A DNA stretch of 64,000 bases, from NCBI GenBank assembly GCA_964371585.1, contig CAYJMD010000007.1:1-64000 (forward strand), read 5' to 3'. This DNA is from RGIG5057 sp964371585. GTDB lineage: Bacteria > Bacillota > Clostridia > TANB77 > CAG-465. The stretch's first letter is position 1. Every line of letters starts with the position of its first letter. The notes under the pieces were generated by a model, which saw nothing but the letters and a program-made list of their open reading frames with translations, did not search any database and was not told the DNA's origin. Shown here piece by piece: positions 16,411 to 25,993 of this stretch. The translations under genes were made by a program, and so were the position numbers.

Positions 16411-17103
16411 ATGTCAAAAGAAGTATTAAAAAGATTAGCAGGGGGAGCTGGATTAATACTAATTATAATTGGAATAACATTTTTTGCGAATAATTCAAAT
16501 GGATCAGTTTTTACTAAAAATTATGTTAAAAGTTATTTAGATGCATCGTATTATAATGAGCTAGATGAGTATGAGGAAATAACTAGATTATCAACTTCTA
16601 CAGATGAGAGCCCATATCAAATTAATTTAGATATGCAATATGATTATTTAACTACGCTATATAATTTAGAAGATGTTACAGATGCTCATAAAGAAAAAAT
16701 ATATAATATTTTTAAAGATGTAAATAGTAAAGTAAAATATACAGTGCATGAGGGGATTGAAAATAAAAAAGATGAAGATTATACAGTTAAGGTTGATATA
16801 GAACCAGTAGATGTGTTTATCGAAATTGATAAAGAGATAGTACAGGCATATAATGACCTTACAAGTCAATATGATGTAGAAAACATAACTGCTGAAGAAT
16901 ATGCACAGTTTAATCAAAAATGGAATGAAACTGTTATAAATCTATTTGAAACTAAAACATCATCAATGGCATACCTTCCAGCAAAAACTGTAGATGTACA
17001 TGTTTATATTGATAGTGCAACAAATCTGTACATGATAGATAGTGATTCGGTAGAAGATCTGGATTTAACTTTAATAGATTATAATATAGAACTTTCTGAG
17101 TAA
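16411..17103 (+). CDS. Unknown membrane-anchored protein
   Basis: The 230-residue protein begins with a hydrophobic helix (about residues 9-27, GGAGLILIIIGITFFA) and continues as an acidic extracellular part rich in D, E, Y and T. No lipobox cysteine is visible, so it is probably a signal-anchor protein. About residues 80-160 look like a long alpha/beta module. I see no catalytic motif. It resembles clostridial proteins of unknown function that follow a membrane anchor. It has a good promoter, a GGGGGA ribosome binding site and no obvious operon partner. Confidence 0.72.
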   Translation: MSKEVLKRLAGGAGLILIIIGITFFANNSNGSVFTKNYVKSYLDASYYNELDEYEEITRLSTSTDESPYQINLDMQYDYLTTLYNLEDVTDAHKEKIYNIFKDVNSKVKYTVHEGIENKKDEDYTVKVDIEPVDVFIEIDKEIVQAYNDLTSQYDVENITAEEYAQFNQKWNETVINLFETKTSSMAYLPAKTVDVHVYIDSATNLYMIDSDSVEDLDLTLIDYNIELSE

Positions 17104-17281
17104 TTTAATATTATGAATTTAATTGAACCTAAAATAGTAAACTAATACGTTTAATATTTTAAGTTCTTTTTTTATATATTTTTGTATAACAATTATATAT
17201 TTTTGAATAATAATTACTAAAGCATATTTAAACTTTAATATATACATGATATAATAAGGTATAAAAATAAAGGAGAAAGAT

Positions 17282-18070
17282 ATGAATACAGCAATAGTAT
17301 ATTTTAGTGCTACAGGAAATGGGTTTGATGTAGCAAATAAACTTAATCTAAATTTAGATGATATTAATGCAAATGATAGTAAAGATAATAATTTGTATTA
17401 TATGCCACATACCAAAGTAGAAGATTTATCCGATTATGAAACAATAATTATAATAACACCTATATATGGTTTTTCAATTCCTGCATATGTTAAAGAATAT
17501 ATAAAAGAATTATCAAAGTTGAGAGATAAAAATTACTATGTAATAATAAACTATGGAGGTTTTTTAGGTAATGCAGTATATAATACTCAAAAATATTTTA
17601 CTTCAAATAATTTAAATATTAAGAATATATATAAATTAAAGATGCCAGAAAGTTTTACAATTTTCATAAAACTTAAAGATGATTATGTTACTAAAACATT
17701 AGAAGATTCAGTTACTGAAATAGAAAAAATAGCTATGAGTATTAAGAAAAAGGAAAGTGTAAAATATAAAAATACACCTTTATGTGTATTAGATGCTGTA
17801 AATGAAAAAATAGTAACAAAGCAGTTTAGTAAGTTTTGTAAATCATATATAGTTACAGATACTTGTGTTAGTTGTAAATATTGTCAAAAAATTTGTTTAA
17901 CTAATAATATAACAGTAGAGGATAATAAAAAACCTGTATTTGGAGATAAGTGTGTTGCATGTCTTGCTTGCTATCAAAGATGTCCACAACTTGCTATTAA
18001 TTTTGGTAAAAAAACAATAGGTAAAAAACGATATATAAATCCAAATGTTGATTTCAATAAAATGAAATAA
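17282..18070 (+). CDS. EFR1-family flavodoxin-ferredoxin protein
   Basis: This 262-residue redox protein has two parts. The N-terminal flavodoxin-like domain begins TAIVYFSATGNGFDVA (the FMN phosphate loop, residues about 3-18), with ITPIYGFSIPAYVKEYI further on. The C-terminal 4Fe-4S domain has two clusters: CVSCKYCQKIC and CVACLACYQRCP. This is the EFR1 arrangement widespread in clostridia. It probably passes low-potential electrons to an unidentified partner. The gene is preceded by TATAAT at 17250-17255 and AAAGGAGAAAG. It may be read together with the next gene, 56 bases on. Confidence 0.92.
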   Translation: MNTAIVYFSATGNGFDVANKLNLNLDDINANDSKDNNLYYMPHTKVEDLSDYETIIIITPIYGFSIPAYVKEYIKELSKLRDKNYYVIINYGGFLGNAVYNTQKYFTSNNLNIKNIYKLKMPESFTIFIKLKDDYVTKTLEDSVTEIEKIAMSIKKKESVKYKNTPLCVLDAVNEKIVTKQFSKFCKSYIVTDTCVSCKYCQKICLTNNITVEDNKKPVFGDKCVACLACYQRCPQLAINFGKKTIGKKRYINPNVDFNKMK

Positions 18071-18126
18071 GGGTATAAATAAGATATAATTACAAATACT
18101 ACTTATTATAAAGTAGGTGTAAATTT

Positions 18127-18726
18127 ATGGATGAGTTTTTTAAATATAAATTAAGTAATGAATATAAGTCAAGGATATATAAATCTTTAACAGATACTTT
18201 TTTCTTAGATTCAGCAATATATCCAGGATCGTATATTGATGTGTTACCATCACTATATATTCCTAATGTTACATACATAGATAATTATAATGGTACTAAT
18301 AAATTTTTTAGAGAGAATATGTTACTTACTAAAAAGTATTTACGAGAAAACAAAAATTATAAAGAGCCTCTTAATCTTAAATTTGTATTTAATGATTATG
18401 AAGAAAATATTCCAGATATAAAAAAAGCTGACGCTGTAATATCACTTTTTTCAGGACTTGCAGGTCAAAAAACTAAACATTATTTAAAAAAAGATGGCAT
18501 ACTGTTTTGTAATGATAGTCATGGTGATGCTACGCTTGCAAGTTTAGATGAGGACTATGAGCTTATTGCAGTAATGAATAATGATGGTAAAATAAATAGT
18601 TTTAAATTAGAGGAGTATTTTAAAGCTAAAGATAATAAAATAGATAAACTTACTATATTAACTACAATGAAACCACCTAGATACATTATTGAAGCCGATA
18701 ATTATATATTTAGAAAAATAAAATAA
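18127..18726 (+). CDS. Unknown protein, methyltransferase-like fold suspected
   Basis: I do not recognise this 199-residue soluble protein with confidence. It opens with a helix, then AIYPGSYIDVLPSLYIPNVTYIDNYNGTNKFF. It later has an ADAVISLFSGLAGQ...YLKKDGILFCNDSHGDATLASLD stretch, which reads like strands 4 and 5 of a Rossmann methyltransferase. The usual glycine-rich SAM loop is missing. That would suit a degenerate or atypical member. It follows the EFR1 gene closely, has TAGGTGT before the ATG, and ends at a terminator. Confidence 0.65.
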   Translation: MDEFFKYKLSNEYKSRIYKSLTDTFFLDSAIYPGSYIDVLPSLYIPNVTYIDNYNGTNKFFRENMLLTKKYLRENKNYKEPLNLKFVFNDYEENIPDIKKADAVISLFSGLAGQKTKHYLKKDGILFCNDSHGDATLASLDEDYELIAVMNNDGKINSFKLEEYFKAKDNKIDKLTILTTMKPPRYIIEADNYIFRKIK

Positions 18727-18738
18727 CATTTTAGTATA

Positions 18739-18780
18739 AACTTTAGATTGCTAGTAAATAGTACTCTAAAGTTATTTTTA
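18739..18780 (+). terminator. Terminator
   Basis: A 9-bp stem (AACTTTAGA / TCTAAAGTT) with a longer loop is followed by a T-rich tail. Confidence 0.7.
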
Positions 18781-18829
18781 TGTATAAAAAAATATATACT
18801 TAATATAAATTTATTAAGGGGTTGATATT

Positions 18830-20479
18830 TTGGATAATAGATATGTTAGTAATGAAAAAAGTAACTATAAGGTGAAATCAAAAGAAATTAGTAAAGAGGA
18901 TAATAAAAGATTCGATGAATGTCAAACAGAAGATGTTTTACCATGGAATAATAAGGATATGTATAGCAATTATTTAGGAAATACTCATACATCAAGTGAT
19001 TGCAATTGTAAAGGTTGCATAGGTCCTAAAGGTGATAAAGGTGATCAAGGTATACAAGGAATAAAAGGAGATACAGGTAATAACGGTGAAAAAGGAGATA
19101 CTGGTGCTACAGGACCACAAGGTCCAGTAGGTCCAAAAGGAGACACTGGAGCACAAGGAGTAAAAGGTGAACAAGGGTTACAAGGTGTAAAAGGTGATAT
19201 AGGGCCTATGGGAAGAGTAGGACCTCAAGGTTTAGAAGGGCCTAAAGGAGAGCAAGGATTACAGGGAGTAAAAGGAGATAAAGGAGATATAGGACTACAA
19301 GGTATTCAAGGAGTACAAGGAGTAAAAGGAGATACCGGTGCTACAGGACCACAAGGTCCAGTAGGTCCAAAGGGAGATACTGGAGAAAAAGGTGTAAGAG
19401 GTGAGCAAGGGTTACAAGGTGTAAAAGGTGACAAGGGAGATATAGGACTACAAGGTATTCAAGGAGTACAAGGAGTAAAAGGAGATACCGGTGCTACAGG
19501 ACCACAAGGTCCAGTAGGTCCAAAGGGAGATACTGGGGAAAAAGGTTTAAGAGGAGAGCAAGGTTTACAAGGTGTAAAAGGAGATAGAGGTGATATAGGT
19601 CCAAAAGGAGATACAGGTTCAACAGGTCCTCAAGGCCCAGCAGGTCCTCAAGGTCCACAAGGTGCTACAGGTCCAAAAGGAGATAGTGCTTCTTGTTGTT
19701 GTACTCCAGGTCCAGTGGGTCCACAAGGTATTCAAGGTGTTCAAGGTTCTCAAGGTATACAAGGGAAAGAAGGAAAATCTGGTTCTTCAGTATGTCCGTG
19801 TGAAGTTACTTTTGGAAAAGCAGTAAAATTTTTAATAGATAATGGATTTTCTTTTAATGTAACTGTAAATTCTAACCTAGATAAAATTTTTTCTAGTAAT
19901 GATATAGATCCAGCTATAATATATGGTACATGGGCAGTAGAGTTTAAAAATGAACATGTTATACCTCTTTGTAGCTTTGAATCTATATATTTGTCTTTTA
20001 CAACAATACAAGAAAGAGAAACTTTTATTAGTTTAATATCACCTATATTAAAGCAAACTTTAAATTGTTGTCATGAATGCAAAACGTGTGAAGTATGCCC
20101 TGAAATATTAGATGTTGATTCATATGGTGGTATTTTAAATATGCCAGATAATTGTGCCTACGAACATTTTTTAGAATCAAGTTGTGATTGCATAAATACT
20201 AATTTTACAACTATCGCTAGAAGACTAGATTTATTCAATTTAAGTAATTCTACAGGAGAAAAATTAAGAGGTATAGTTGAAAGAAAAAGAGATGAAAGTA
20301 AATTAATAGATAAAATATCTACACAAAAAGAAAATTTAATAGATAATACAATTCCTAAAGTAATAGAAAATACTGGACTTAGTAGTATGCTTGTTTCTTA
20401 TGAGCAAGAGGGATTATTCAAAGTTGCACTAGTGTGCTTAGAAGCAGTTACAGATATAAGGTTTAAGGATATTATTTAA
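18830..20479 (+). CDS. Collagen-like repeat protein
   Basis: A 549-residue protein starts at TTG (AAGGGG upstream). A charged N-terminal part (1-60, ending in NCKGC) is followed by continuous Gly-X-Y repeats from about residue 61 to 318, mostly GPQ, GPK, GDK, GDT and GVQ. They are broken once by DSASCCCTPGP. The rest, about 320-549, is a non-repetitive domain with a cysteine cluster (CCHECKTCEVCPE). Such proteins form triple helices on spore exosporia or the surfaces of Firmicutes. The cysteines could lock the trimer. No signal peptide is seen, which fits a spore-surface protein made in the mother cell. That location is inferred. Confidence 0.88.
   Translation: MDNRYVSNEKSNYKVKSKEISKEDNKRFDECQTEDVLPWNNKDMYSNYLGNTHTSSDCNCKGCIGPKGDKGDQGIQGIKGDTGNNGEKGDTGATGPQGPVGPKGDTGAQGVKGEQGLQGVKGDIGPMGRVGPQGLEGPKGEQGLQGVKGDKGDIGLQGIQGVQGVKGDTGATGPQGPVGPKGDTGEKGVRGEQGLQGVKGDKGDIGLQGIQGVQGVKGDTGATGPQGPVGPKGDTGEKGLRGEQGLQGVKGDRGDIGPKGDTGSTGPQGPAGPQGPQGATGPKGDSASCCCTPGPVGPQGIQGVQGSQGIQGKEGKSGSSVCPCEVTFGKAVKFLIDNGFSFNVTVNSNLDKIFSSNDIDPAIIYGTWAVEFKNEHVIPLCSFESIYLSFTTIQERETFISLISPILKQTLNCCHECKTCEVCPEILDVDSYGGILNMPDNCAYEHFLESSCDCINTNFTTIARRLDLFNLSNSTGEKLRGIVERKRDESKLIDKISTQKENLIDNTIPKVIENTGLSSMLVSYEQEGLFKVALVCLEAVTDIRFKDII
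19283..19536 (+). repeat. Long direct repeat inside the collagen-like gene
   Basis: Bases 19283-19383 and 19436-19536 appear identical, 153 bases apart (51 codons, 17 Gly-X-Y triplets). A shorter diverged copy of the GATGPQGPVGPKGDTG part precedes them near 19099. Such repeats can expand or shrink by slippage or recombination. Confidence 0.85.
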
Positions 20480-20496
20480 ATTATAACTTAACTATA

Positions 20497-20525
20497 TTTA
20501 CATATATAAGTATAAATGATATAAT
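20497..20525 (+). promoter_or_regulatory. Sigma-A promoter for fhs
   Basis: TTTACA (20497-20502), a 17-base spacer and TATAAT (20520-20525) lie 35 bases before the start codon. Confidence 0.75.
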
Positions 20526-20560
20526 ACTTATATTAAAGAGATAGTTGGGGGTAAAATAGT

Positions 20561-22228
20561 ATGATGAGTGATATAGAAATTTCAAAAAAATGTAATAAAA
20601 AAACTATTGATGTTATAGGTAGTTATCTAGGAGCTAGCACAGATGATTTAGAAATGTATGGAAAGTATAAGGCCAAGTTTTCAGAAAAATATATAAAAGA
20701 AGTAAATAAAAATAAAAATGGGAAACTGATACTAGTTACAGCAATTAATCCTACACCAGCAGGTGAAGGGAAAACTACTATGACTATTGGTCTTGGTGAT
20801 GCATTAAATAAATTAGGAGAAAAAACTGTGATTGCTTTAAGGCAGCCATCTTTAGGTCCAGTGTTTGGAGTTAAAGGCGGAGCAACTGGTGGAGGGTATA
20901 GTCAAGTTACTCCAATGGAAGATATTAATCTACACTTTACTGGTGATTTTCACGCTATAACAAGTGCAGTAAATTTATTGTCTGCTCTTTTAGATAATCA
21001 TATTCATCAAGGAAATACTTTAAATATAGATATAAATACTATTTGTATTAAGAGAGTACTTGATATGAATGATAGAGTTTTAAGAAATATAACAGTAGGC
21101 AAAGGTAGTAGTGTGAATGGAATAGAAAGAAATGCAGGTTTTGAAATTACTGTTGCTTCTGAGGTTATGGCTGTTTTATGTCTTTCAAATGACATAAAAG
21201 ATTTAGAAAATAAACTAGGTGATATAATAGTAGCTTATACATACGAAGGTAATCCTGTATTTGCAAAAGATTTAAAAGCAAATAGTAGTATGACAGCGTT
21301 ACTTAAAGATGCTATACTTCCTAATTTAATTCAAACATTAGAACATACTCCTTGCATCATGCATGGTGGTCCATTTGCAAATATTGCTCATGGCTGTAAT
21401 AGTATTATAGCTACCAAACTTGCTACTAAACTTGCAGATTATACTGTAACTGAAGCTGGTTTTGGTGCGGACCTTGGAGCTGAAAAATTTCTAGATATAA
21501 AATGTAGAAAAGCAGATTTAGTTCCAAATGCTATAGTGCTTGTAGCTACTATAAGAGCTCTTAAATACAATGGAGGAGTAGAAAAAGAAAGTTTAACTAT
21601 AGAAAATGTTTCTGCATTAAAACAAGGTCTCTGTAATTTAGAAAGACATATAGAAAATCTGAAAAAGTATAATGTTCCACTTATTGTAGCTATAAATAAA
21701 TTCTATAAAGATACAGAAGAAGAAATTAAAGTAGTAATAGATTGCGTAGAAACTAAAGGTGTACAATGTATAGTTTCTACAGCTTTTGAAAACGGTTCTA
21801 CAGGAAGTATAAATCTTGCAAATGCCGTAAAAGAAGCTTGTAATATAGAAAATAATTTTAAAATGCTATATGAAGATAGTAAAACAATTGAAGAAAAGAT
21901 TAATATAATTACAAAAGAAATATATAGAGCAAGTAGTGTTAAATATTCAGATAAAGCTTTAAATGAATTAGATAGAATAAGTAAATTAAATAAGAATCAT
22001 TTACCTATATGTATAGCTAAAACTCAAACATCATTTTCAGATGATAAATTAAAACTAGGAGCTCCAGATAATTACGAATTTAGTGTAACAGATATTAAAC
22101 TTTCAAATGGAGCAGGTTTTGTTGTTGTATATGCTGGAAATGTAATGACAATGCCAGGATTACCTAAAATTCCAGCTGCTGAAAAAATAGGAATAGATGA
22201 AAATATGGAAATATATGGAATATTTTAA
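20561..22228 (+). CDS. fhs: Formate--tetrahydrofolate ligase
   Basis: The enzyme joins formate to tetrahydrofolate using ATP, giving 10-formyl-THF. In acetogens it is the entry step of the methyl branch of the Wood-Ljungdahl pathway; elsewhere it feeds purine and formyl-Met synthesis. The P-loop PTPAGEGKTT is at about residues 64-73. ALRQPSLGPVFGVKGGATGGGYSQV, MHGGPFANIAHGCNS and the C-terminal TMPGLPKIPAAE are family hallmarks. The 555-residue length is normal. GGGGG lies nine bases before the ATG. It is a single-gene unit with no other one-carbon genes beside it, so a full acetyl-CoA pathway cannot be claimed. Confidence 0.97.
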   Translation: MMSDIEISKKCNKKTIDVIGSYLGASTDDLEMYGKYKAKFSEKYIKEVNKNKNGKLILVTAINPTPAGEGKTTMTIGLGDALNKLGEKTVIALRQPSLGPVFGVKGGATGGGYSQVTPMEDINLHFTGDFHAITSAVNLLSALLDNHIHQGNTLNIDINTICIKRVLDMNDRVLRNITVGKGSSVNGIERNAGFEITVASEVMAVLCLSNDIKDLENKLGDIIVAYTYEGNPVFAKDLKANSSMTALLKDAILPNLIQTLEHTPCIMHGGPFANIAHGCNSIIATKLATKLADYTVTEAGFGADLGAEKFLDIKCRKADLVPNAIVLVATIRALKYNGGVEKESLTIENVSALKQGLCNLERHIENLKKYNVPLIVAINKFYKDTEEEIKVVIDCVETKGVQCIVSTAFENGSTGSINLANAVKEACNIENNFKMLYEDSKTIEEKINIITKEIYRASSVKYSDKALNELDRISKLNKNHLPICIAKTQTSFSDDKLKLGAPDNYEFSVTDIKLSNGAGFVVVYAGNVMTMPGLPKIPAAEKIGIDENMEIYGIF

Positions 22229-22247
22229 ATATAAATCATAAAATATA

Positions 22248-22275
22248 TTGTATTATTTAAAATCTGTGGTATAAT
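22248..22275 (+). promoter_or_regulatory. Sigma-A promoter
   Basis: TTGTAT (22248-22253), a 16-base spacer and TATAAT (22270-22275) precede the next gene. Confidence 0.7.
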
Positions 22276-22331
22276 CATGTGAAGAAAAAAATATAATATG
22301 AAAAAAATTATTCATAGGAGAAATGTGTAAT

Positions 22332-22943
22332 ATGATGAAAGAAGGAATAGCACAAAAAGAACAAGTAGATCTTAAAACATTAGTTAGTGACTGTAGAGAT
22401 TATGGTATATTGTTTGATATTTCTAAGCGGACAGATTTAGATCCAGTAATATCTAGTATAATTTATCACAGAGCAATAAATTACACTAGTATTATGTGTA
22501 TGCTTGCAAAAAATTCATCAACTAATGAAAGTGTACGTAATATAATTGCATATAAAAATAATGAGTTATACAATCTATTTCTTGCACTTAATCCAAAATT
22601 AGCACAAGTAACACGAGATAAATTAAAGAAGAGTTTAAATCCTGCTGTAAGAGCAGTAGCATTATATAATGATACTTCAGAGAGTAATGTACCTTTACAT
22701 TTAAAGTCAAAGTTTGTTATAAACAATTTAAGAGAAAATGATGAAAAATGTTTTGATTGTTATTATGCACTTATGGAATCTCATTATAAACAGATTATAG
22801 TAAGTAGTGACATATCTGAAGAACTTAAATTTTTAGCCCTTACTAAACACAATTTAAGTGTTAAAGAGTTAGAAATTTTAGCGCTAGATAAAAATGAACT
22901 TATTGCAAAATTTGCAAATGAAGTATTAAGGTTTATGCACTGA
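22332..22943 (+). CDS. Unknown helical (HEAT-like) protein
   Basis: I do not recognise this protein of about 203 residues. It is predicted to be almost all helix, with repeated units of about 25 residues. Examples are D-P-V-I-S-S-I-I-Y-H-R-A-I-N-Y-T-S, NPKLAQVTRDKLKKSLNPAVRAVALYND and S-E-E-L-K-F-L-A-L-T-K-H-N-L-S. The pattern recalls leucine-rich-variant or HEAT-type scaffolds that bind proteins. AGGAG at 22316-22320 is only two bases from an ATG at 22323 and eleven from the ATG-ATG at 22332, so I prefer the latter. It is monocistronic, with its own promoter and terminator. Confidence 0.68.
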   Translation: MMKEGIAQKEQVDLKTLVSDCRDYGILFDISKRTDLDPVISSIIYHRAINYTSIMCMLAKNSSTNESVRNIIAYKNNELYNLFLALNPKLAQVTRDKLKKSLNPAVRAVALYNDTSESNVPLHLKSKFVINNLRENDEKCFDCYYALMESHYKQIIVSSDISEELKFLALTKHNLSVKELEILALDKNELIAKFANEVLRFMH

Positions 22944-22953
22944 ATTTAAAATA

Positions 22954-22983
22954 AGAGAACTTAGAATTTTCTAAGTTCTTTTT
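22954..22983 (+). terminator. Terminator
   Basis: A 10-bp perfect stem (AGAACTTAGA / TCTAAGTTCT) with a 4-base loop is followed by TTTTTT. Confidence 0.9.
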
Positions 22984-23076
22984 TCTATGAAAAAAATCAA
23001 AATATACTAACTTATATTGCTAAATAGTAGTTAACATGTTACAATTTATATATGTATGCTTAAATAGGAGGAATAT

Positions 23077-24474
23077 ATGAAATTAGAAAAAAGATTTATA
23101 CATATGAATCCATTAAAATTATTTGCAAAAGTAACAATACCTAATATTATTAGTATGGTATTTATGTCTATGTATATGATTATAGTAGGGGTTTTAGTAG
23201 GTAATAATATTGGAGTGGATGCGCTAGCATCAGTTAATTTAGTTATACCTATATTTATGATTATAACAAGTCTATCAGATATGATAGCAATAGGAGCAAG
23301 TGTTAAAGTATCTAAACTACTAGGTGAAAAAAATATAGATAAAGCAAAACAAATATTTTCAGCTAGTATGTTTATAATATTTGTGATAAGTGTAATAATA
23401 GAATTATTACTTATAGGTACTATAGATGATATAATATTTGGACTTATATCTGATGAAGTGTTAGCTAATTATACATATGATTTTGCTCTTCCAATAGTAT
23501 ATGCACTTCCACTAATATTACCATATTTTGCTCTTGATAATTTTTTAAGAGTATGTTCAAAAACAAGATATAGTATGTTTGTAAATATATTGATAGCAGG
23601 AATGAATATATTACTTGCATATTTATTTATAGATGTGTTTAAACTTGGAATGACTTTTGCTGGTCTGTCAATAACAATAAGTTTATTGCTTGGAAGTATA
23701 TTTAGTATATTACCATATTTTAGTAAAAAGGTAGCATTAGGATTTACAAAAATTAAAATGTCATTAAAAGATTTTAAAGAAATAGTATATAATGGAAGCT
23801 CAGAATTCTTTAGTAATATTTCAGGATCTTTACTAGCTTCAGTAATAAATACAGTACTTTTAACTTTAGGAGGAAGTATTGCAGTTGCAAGTTATTCTAT
23901 TGTAATGTATATTGATAGTATACTTACAGCAGTATTTTATGGCATATTAGAAGGAACATCACCTGTAATATCATATAACTATGGAGCTAAAAACTATAAA
24001 AGAGTATTTGAGTTTTATAAATTAAACTTAATTGCTACCGCTATAATATCTGTAATATTTATGGCAGTTATATTTATATTCCCAGAAAGCTTTATAAATA
24101 TATTCTCATCTAACGAGAGTGCAGAAGTAACAGCGATGGCAATGTCAGCTTTAATACTATATTCAATATCATATTTATTTGCTTGGTTTAATATGGCAAC
24201 AAGTTCATTCTTTACTGCGGTAGAAAAACCTAAACAGTCTATTGTGATAATGCTATTTCAAGCAGTAGTATTTCCGCTTATGGCTCTTGGAATACTAGCA
24301 CCATTATTTAATATTGATGGAGTATTTTCAGCAGCAGTTGCAGCAGAGCTTGCAACATTTGTACTTGCAATAGTGATATTTATTAAAACTCATAAAGAAA
24401 TAGTTAAAGGTAAAAAAGAAAAACATTTAGAGACAATAAAAGAGGAGGAAGTAGTAGATGCACATAGGAATTAG
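23077..24474 (+). CDS. MATE family efflux transporter
   Basis: This 465-residue inner-membrane exporter has twelve predicted helices in two pseudo-symmetric halves. Family features include the start FAKVTIPNIISMVFMSMYMIIVGVLVGNNIGVDALASVNLVIP (helices 1-2) and SEFFSNISGSLLASVINTVL at the start of the second half. MATE proteins expel drugs or metabolites in exchange for sodium or protons. The substrate cannot be read from sequence. It ends in a charged tail, and its last 17 bases overlap the start of a GntR regulator, which suggests translational coupling and direct control. The RBS is AGGAGG. Confidence 0.92.
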   Translation: MKLEKRFIHMNPLKLFAKVTIPNIISMVFMSMYMIIVGVLVGNNIGVDALASVNLVIPIFMIITSLSDMIAIGASVKVSKLLGEKNIDKAKQIFSASMFIIFVISVIIELLLIGTIDDIIFGLISDEVLANYTYDFALPIVYALPLILPYFALDNFLRVCSKTRYSMFVNILIAGMNILLAYLFIDVFKLGMTFAGLSITISLLLGSIFSILPYFSKKVALGFTKIKMSLKDFKEIVYNGSSEFFSNISGSLLASVINTVLLTLGGSIAVASYSIVMYIDSILTAVFYGILEGTSPVISYNYGAKNYKRVFEFYKLNLIATAIISVIFMAVIFIFPESFINIFSSNESAEVTAMAMSALILYSISYLFAWFNMATSSFFTAVEKPKQSIVIMLFQAVVFPLMALGILAPLFNIDGVFSAAVAAELATFVLAIVIFIKTHKEIVKGKKEKHLETIKEEEVVDAHRN

Positions 24475-24829
24475 TAATAATAGCGAATTACCAATATATC
24501 AACAAATAGTTGATAAAATGAAAGAATATATAGTAGATGGGCAGCTAAAAGGAGGACAATTATTACCTTCAATAAGAAAGCTTGCTAAAGATTCAAATAT
24601 TAGTGTCATAACAACTAAAAGAGCATATGAAGAGTTGCAAAGGTTAGACTATATAACAGTTGTTCCTGGAAAAGGTTGTTATGTTAAAATAAAAAGTAAT
24701 GAACTTGTAAAAGAAGAAATATTAAAACAGGTTGAGGAAAAGTTACTCGAAGTAATAGAAGTAAGTACAAAATATGCTATATCTAAACAAGAAGTACAAA
24801 AAATATTTGATACACTATATGAAGAATAA
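24458..24829 (+). CDS. GntR-family regulator, YtrA type
   Basis: This 123-residue DNA-binding protein has a GntR winged helix at the N-terminus: NSELPIYQQIVDKMKEYIVDGQLKGGQLLPSIRKLAKDSNISVITTKRAYEELQRLDYITVVPGKGCYV (residues 6-74). It has only a short helical tail and no ligand domain, which is the YtrA subfamily. YtrA-type regulators usually sit with ABC exporters. Here the gene overlaps a MATE exporter by 17 bases, in another reading frame. It probably represses the exporter operon in response to envelope or drug stress, but no operator was identified. Confidence 0.92.
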   Translation: MHIGISNNSELPIYQQIVDKMKEYIVDGQLKGGQLLPSIRKLAKDSNISVITTKRAYEELQRLDYITVVPGKGCYVKIKSNELVKEEILKQVEEKLLEVIEVSTKYAISKQEVQKIFDTLYEE

Positions 24830-24867
24830 AATTTTAATCTAATTATTTATACTAGGAGGAAAAGCAA

Positions 24868-25953
24868 ATGAACAATTATAGAGGGACTTATGTAGAAATA
24901 AATTTAAAAAATATTAAAAGTAATGTAGAAAAGTTAGTAGATAAATATAGTGAGTATAAATATCATATCGGTGTTGTAAAAGCAGATTCTTATGGTCATA
25001 CAAAAATAGAAGTAGTTAAAAATATAATAGATGGGGGATGTAATTATCTTGCTGTATCTTCACTAGAAGAAGCTTTAGAAATAAGAAAAGATCTTGATAG
25101 TGATATTATACCTATACTATGTTTAGGATATATAGATGGAATATATGTAAATGAATGTATTAAAAATAATATAACATTAACAATAACATCAGATAAACAT
25201 TTAAATGAAGTATTAGAAAATATTAATGAAAGTAATAAATTAAAAGTACATATAAAATTAGATACTGGAATGAATAGACTTGGAATAAAAACAAAAGAAG
25301 AGTTTATGGATACATATGAGACTATAAATAGAAATAATAACCATATTATACTAGAAGGTATTTATACACATATATATGAGGCAAGTAATAAAAAAAATAT
25401 AGATAAACAGTTAGAAAAATTTGAATATATTACAAGCAATATAGATTTATCAAGCATTGAAATAGTACATATAGCTCAAAGTTTAACACTTGAAAATTAT
25501 CCTAAAATCAAATATGCAAATGGATGTAGATATGGGATAGTAATGTATGGATTTGCTGATAATAATGATATTAAGCTTAAATCTACATTTTCAGTATATA
25601 GTAAAGTAATACAAACAAAAGAAATTGTTAAAGGCGAAACAGTAGGATATGATGGTGAATATGTAGCTTTGGAAAATGAAAAAATAGCAATTGTTGCTAT
25701 AGGTTATGCTGATGGAGTATTAAAAAGTTATACAAAAGGATATGTATATATAAATGATAAACGTTATCAAATAATTGGTAATATTTGTATGGATATGTTA
25801 ATGATAAAAATAGATGACACAGTTAAAATTAATGATAATGTGATAGTGATTAAGGATGTAAAGCATATAAAAGAGATAGCTAAACATTTAAATACAATAC
25901 CTTATGAAATAATATGTACTCTAGGTAAAAGAGTACCTAGAATTTATAAATAG
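24868..25953 (+). CDS. alr: Alanine racemase
   Basis: This PLP enzyme interconverts L- and D-alanine for peptidoglycan. The PLP lysine is K38 in VVKADSYGHT. KLDTGMNRLG, IYTHIYEA, GCRYGIVMYG and IGNICMDML are conserved blocks. The second-base tyrosine is in GYDGEY near 261. At 361 residues it is a normal single-domain enzyme, without the membrane half of VanT. Some relatives prefer serine, so broad alanine/serine racemase activity is possible. It follows the MATE-GntR pair by 38 bases, possibly in one transcript, and ends at a bidirectional terminator. The RBS is AGGAGGA. Confidence 0.9.
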   Translation: MNNYRGTYVEINLKNIKSNVEKLVDKYSEYKYHIGVVKADSYGHTKIEVVKNIIDGGCNYLAVSSLEEALEIRKDLDSDIIPILCLGYIDGIYVNECIKNNITLTITSDKHLNEVLENINESNKLKVHIKLDTGMNRLGIKTKEEFMDTYETINRNNNHIILEGIYTHIYEASNKKNIDKQLEKFEYITSNIDLSSIEIVHIAQSLTLENYPKIKYANGCRYGIVMYGFADNNDIKLKSTFSVYSKVIQTKEIVKGETVGYDGEYVALENEKIAIVAIGYADGVLKSYTKGYVYINDKRYQIIGNICMDMLMIKIDDTVKINDNVIVIKDVKHIKEIAKHLNTIPYEIICTLGKRVPRIYK

Positions 25954-25993
25954 ATTAAAATACTTCAAAATTAATTTTAATATAAAATAATAT

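Noticed and set aside
19013..19790. Dense short repeats that could look like a CRISPR array or minisatellite
   Set aside because: They translate throughout as Gly-X-Y triplets in one open frame, with no constant repeat separated by unique spacers.
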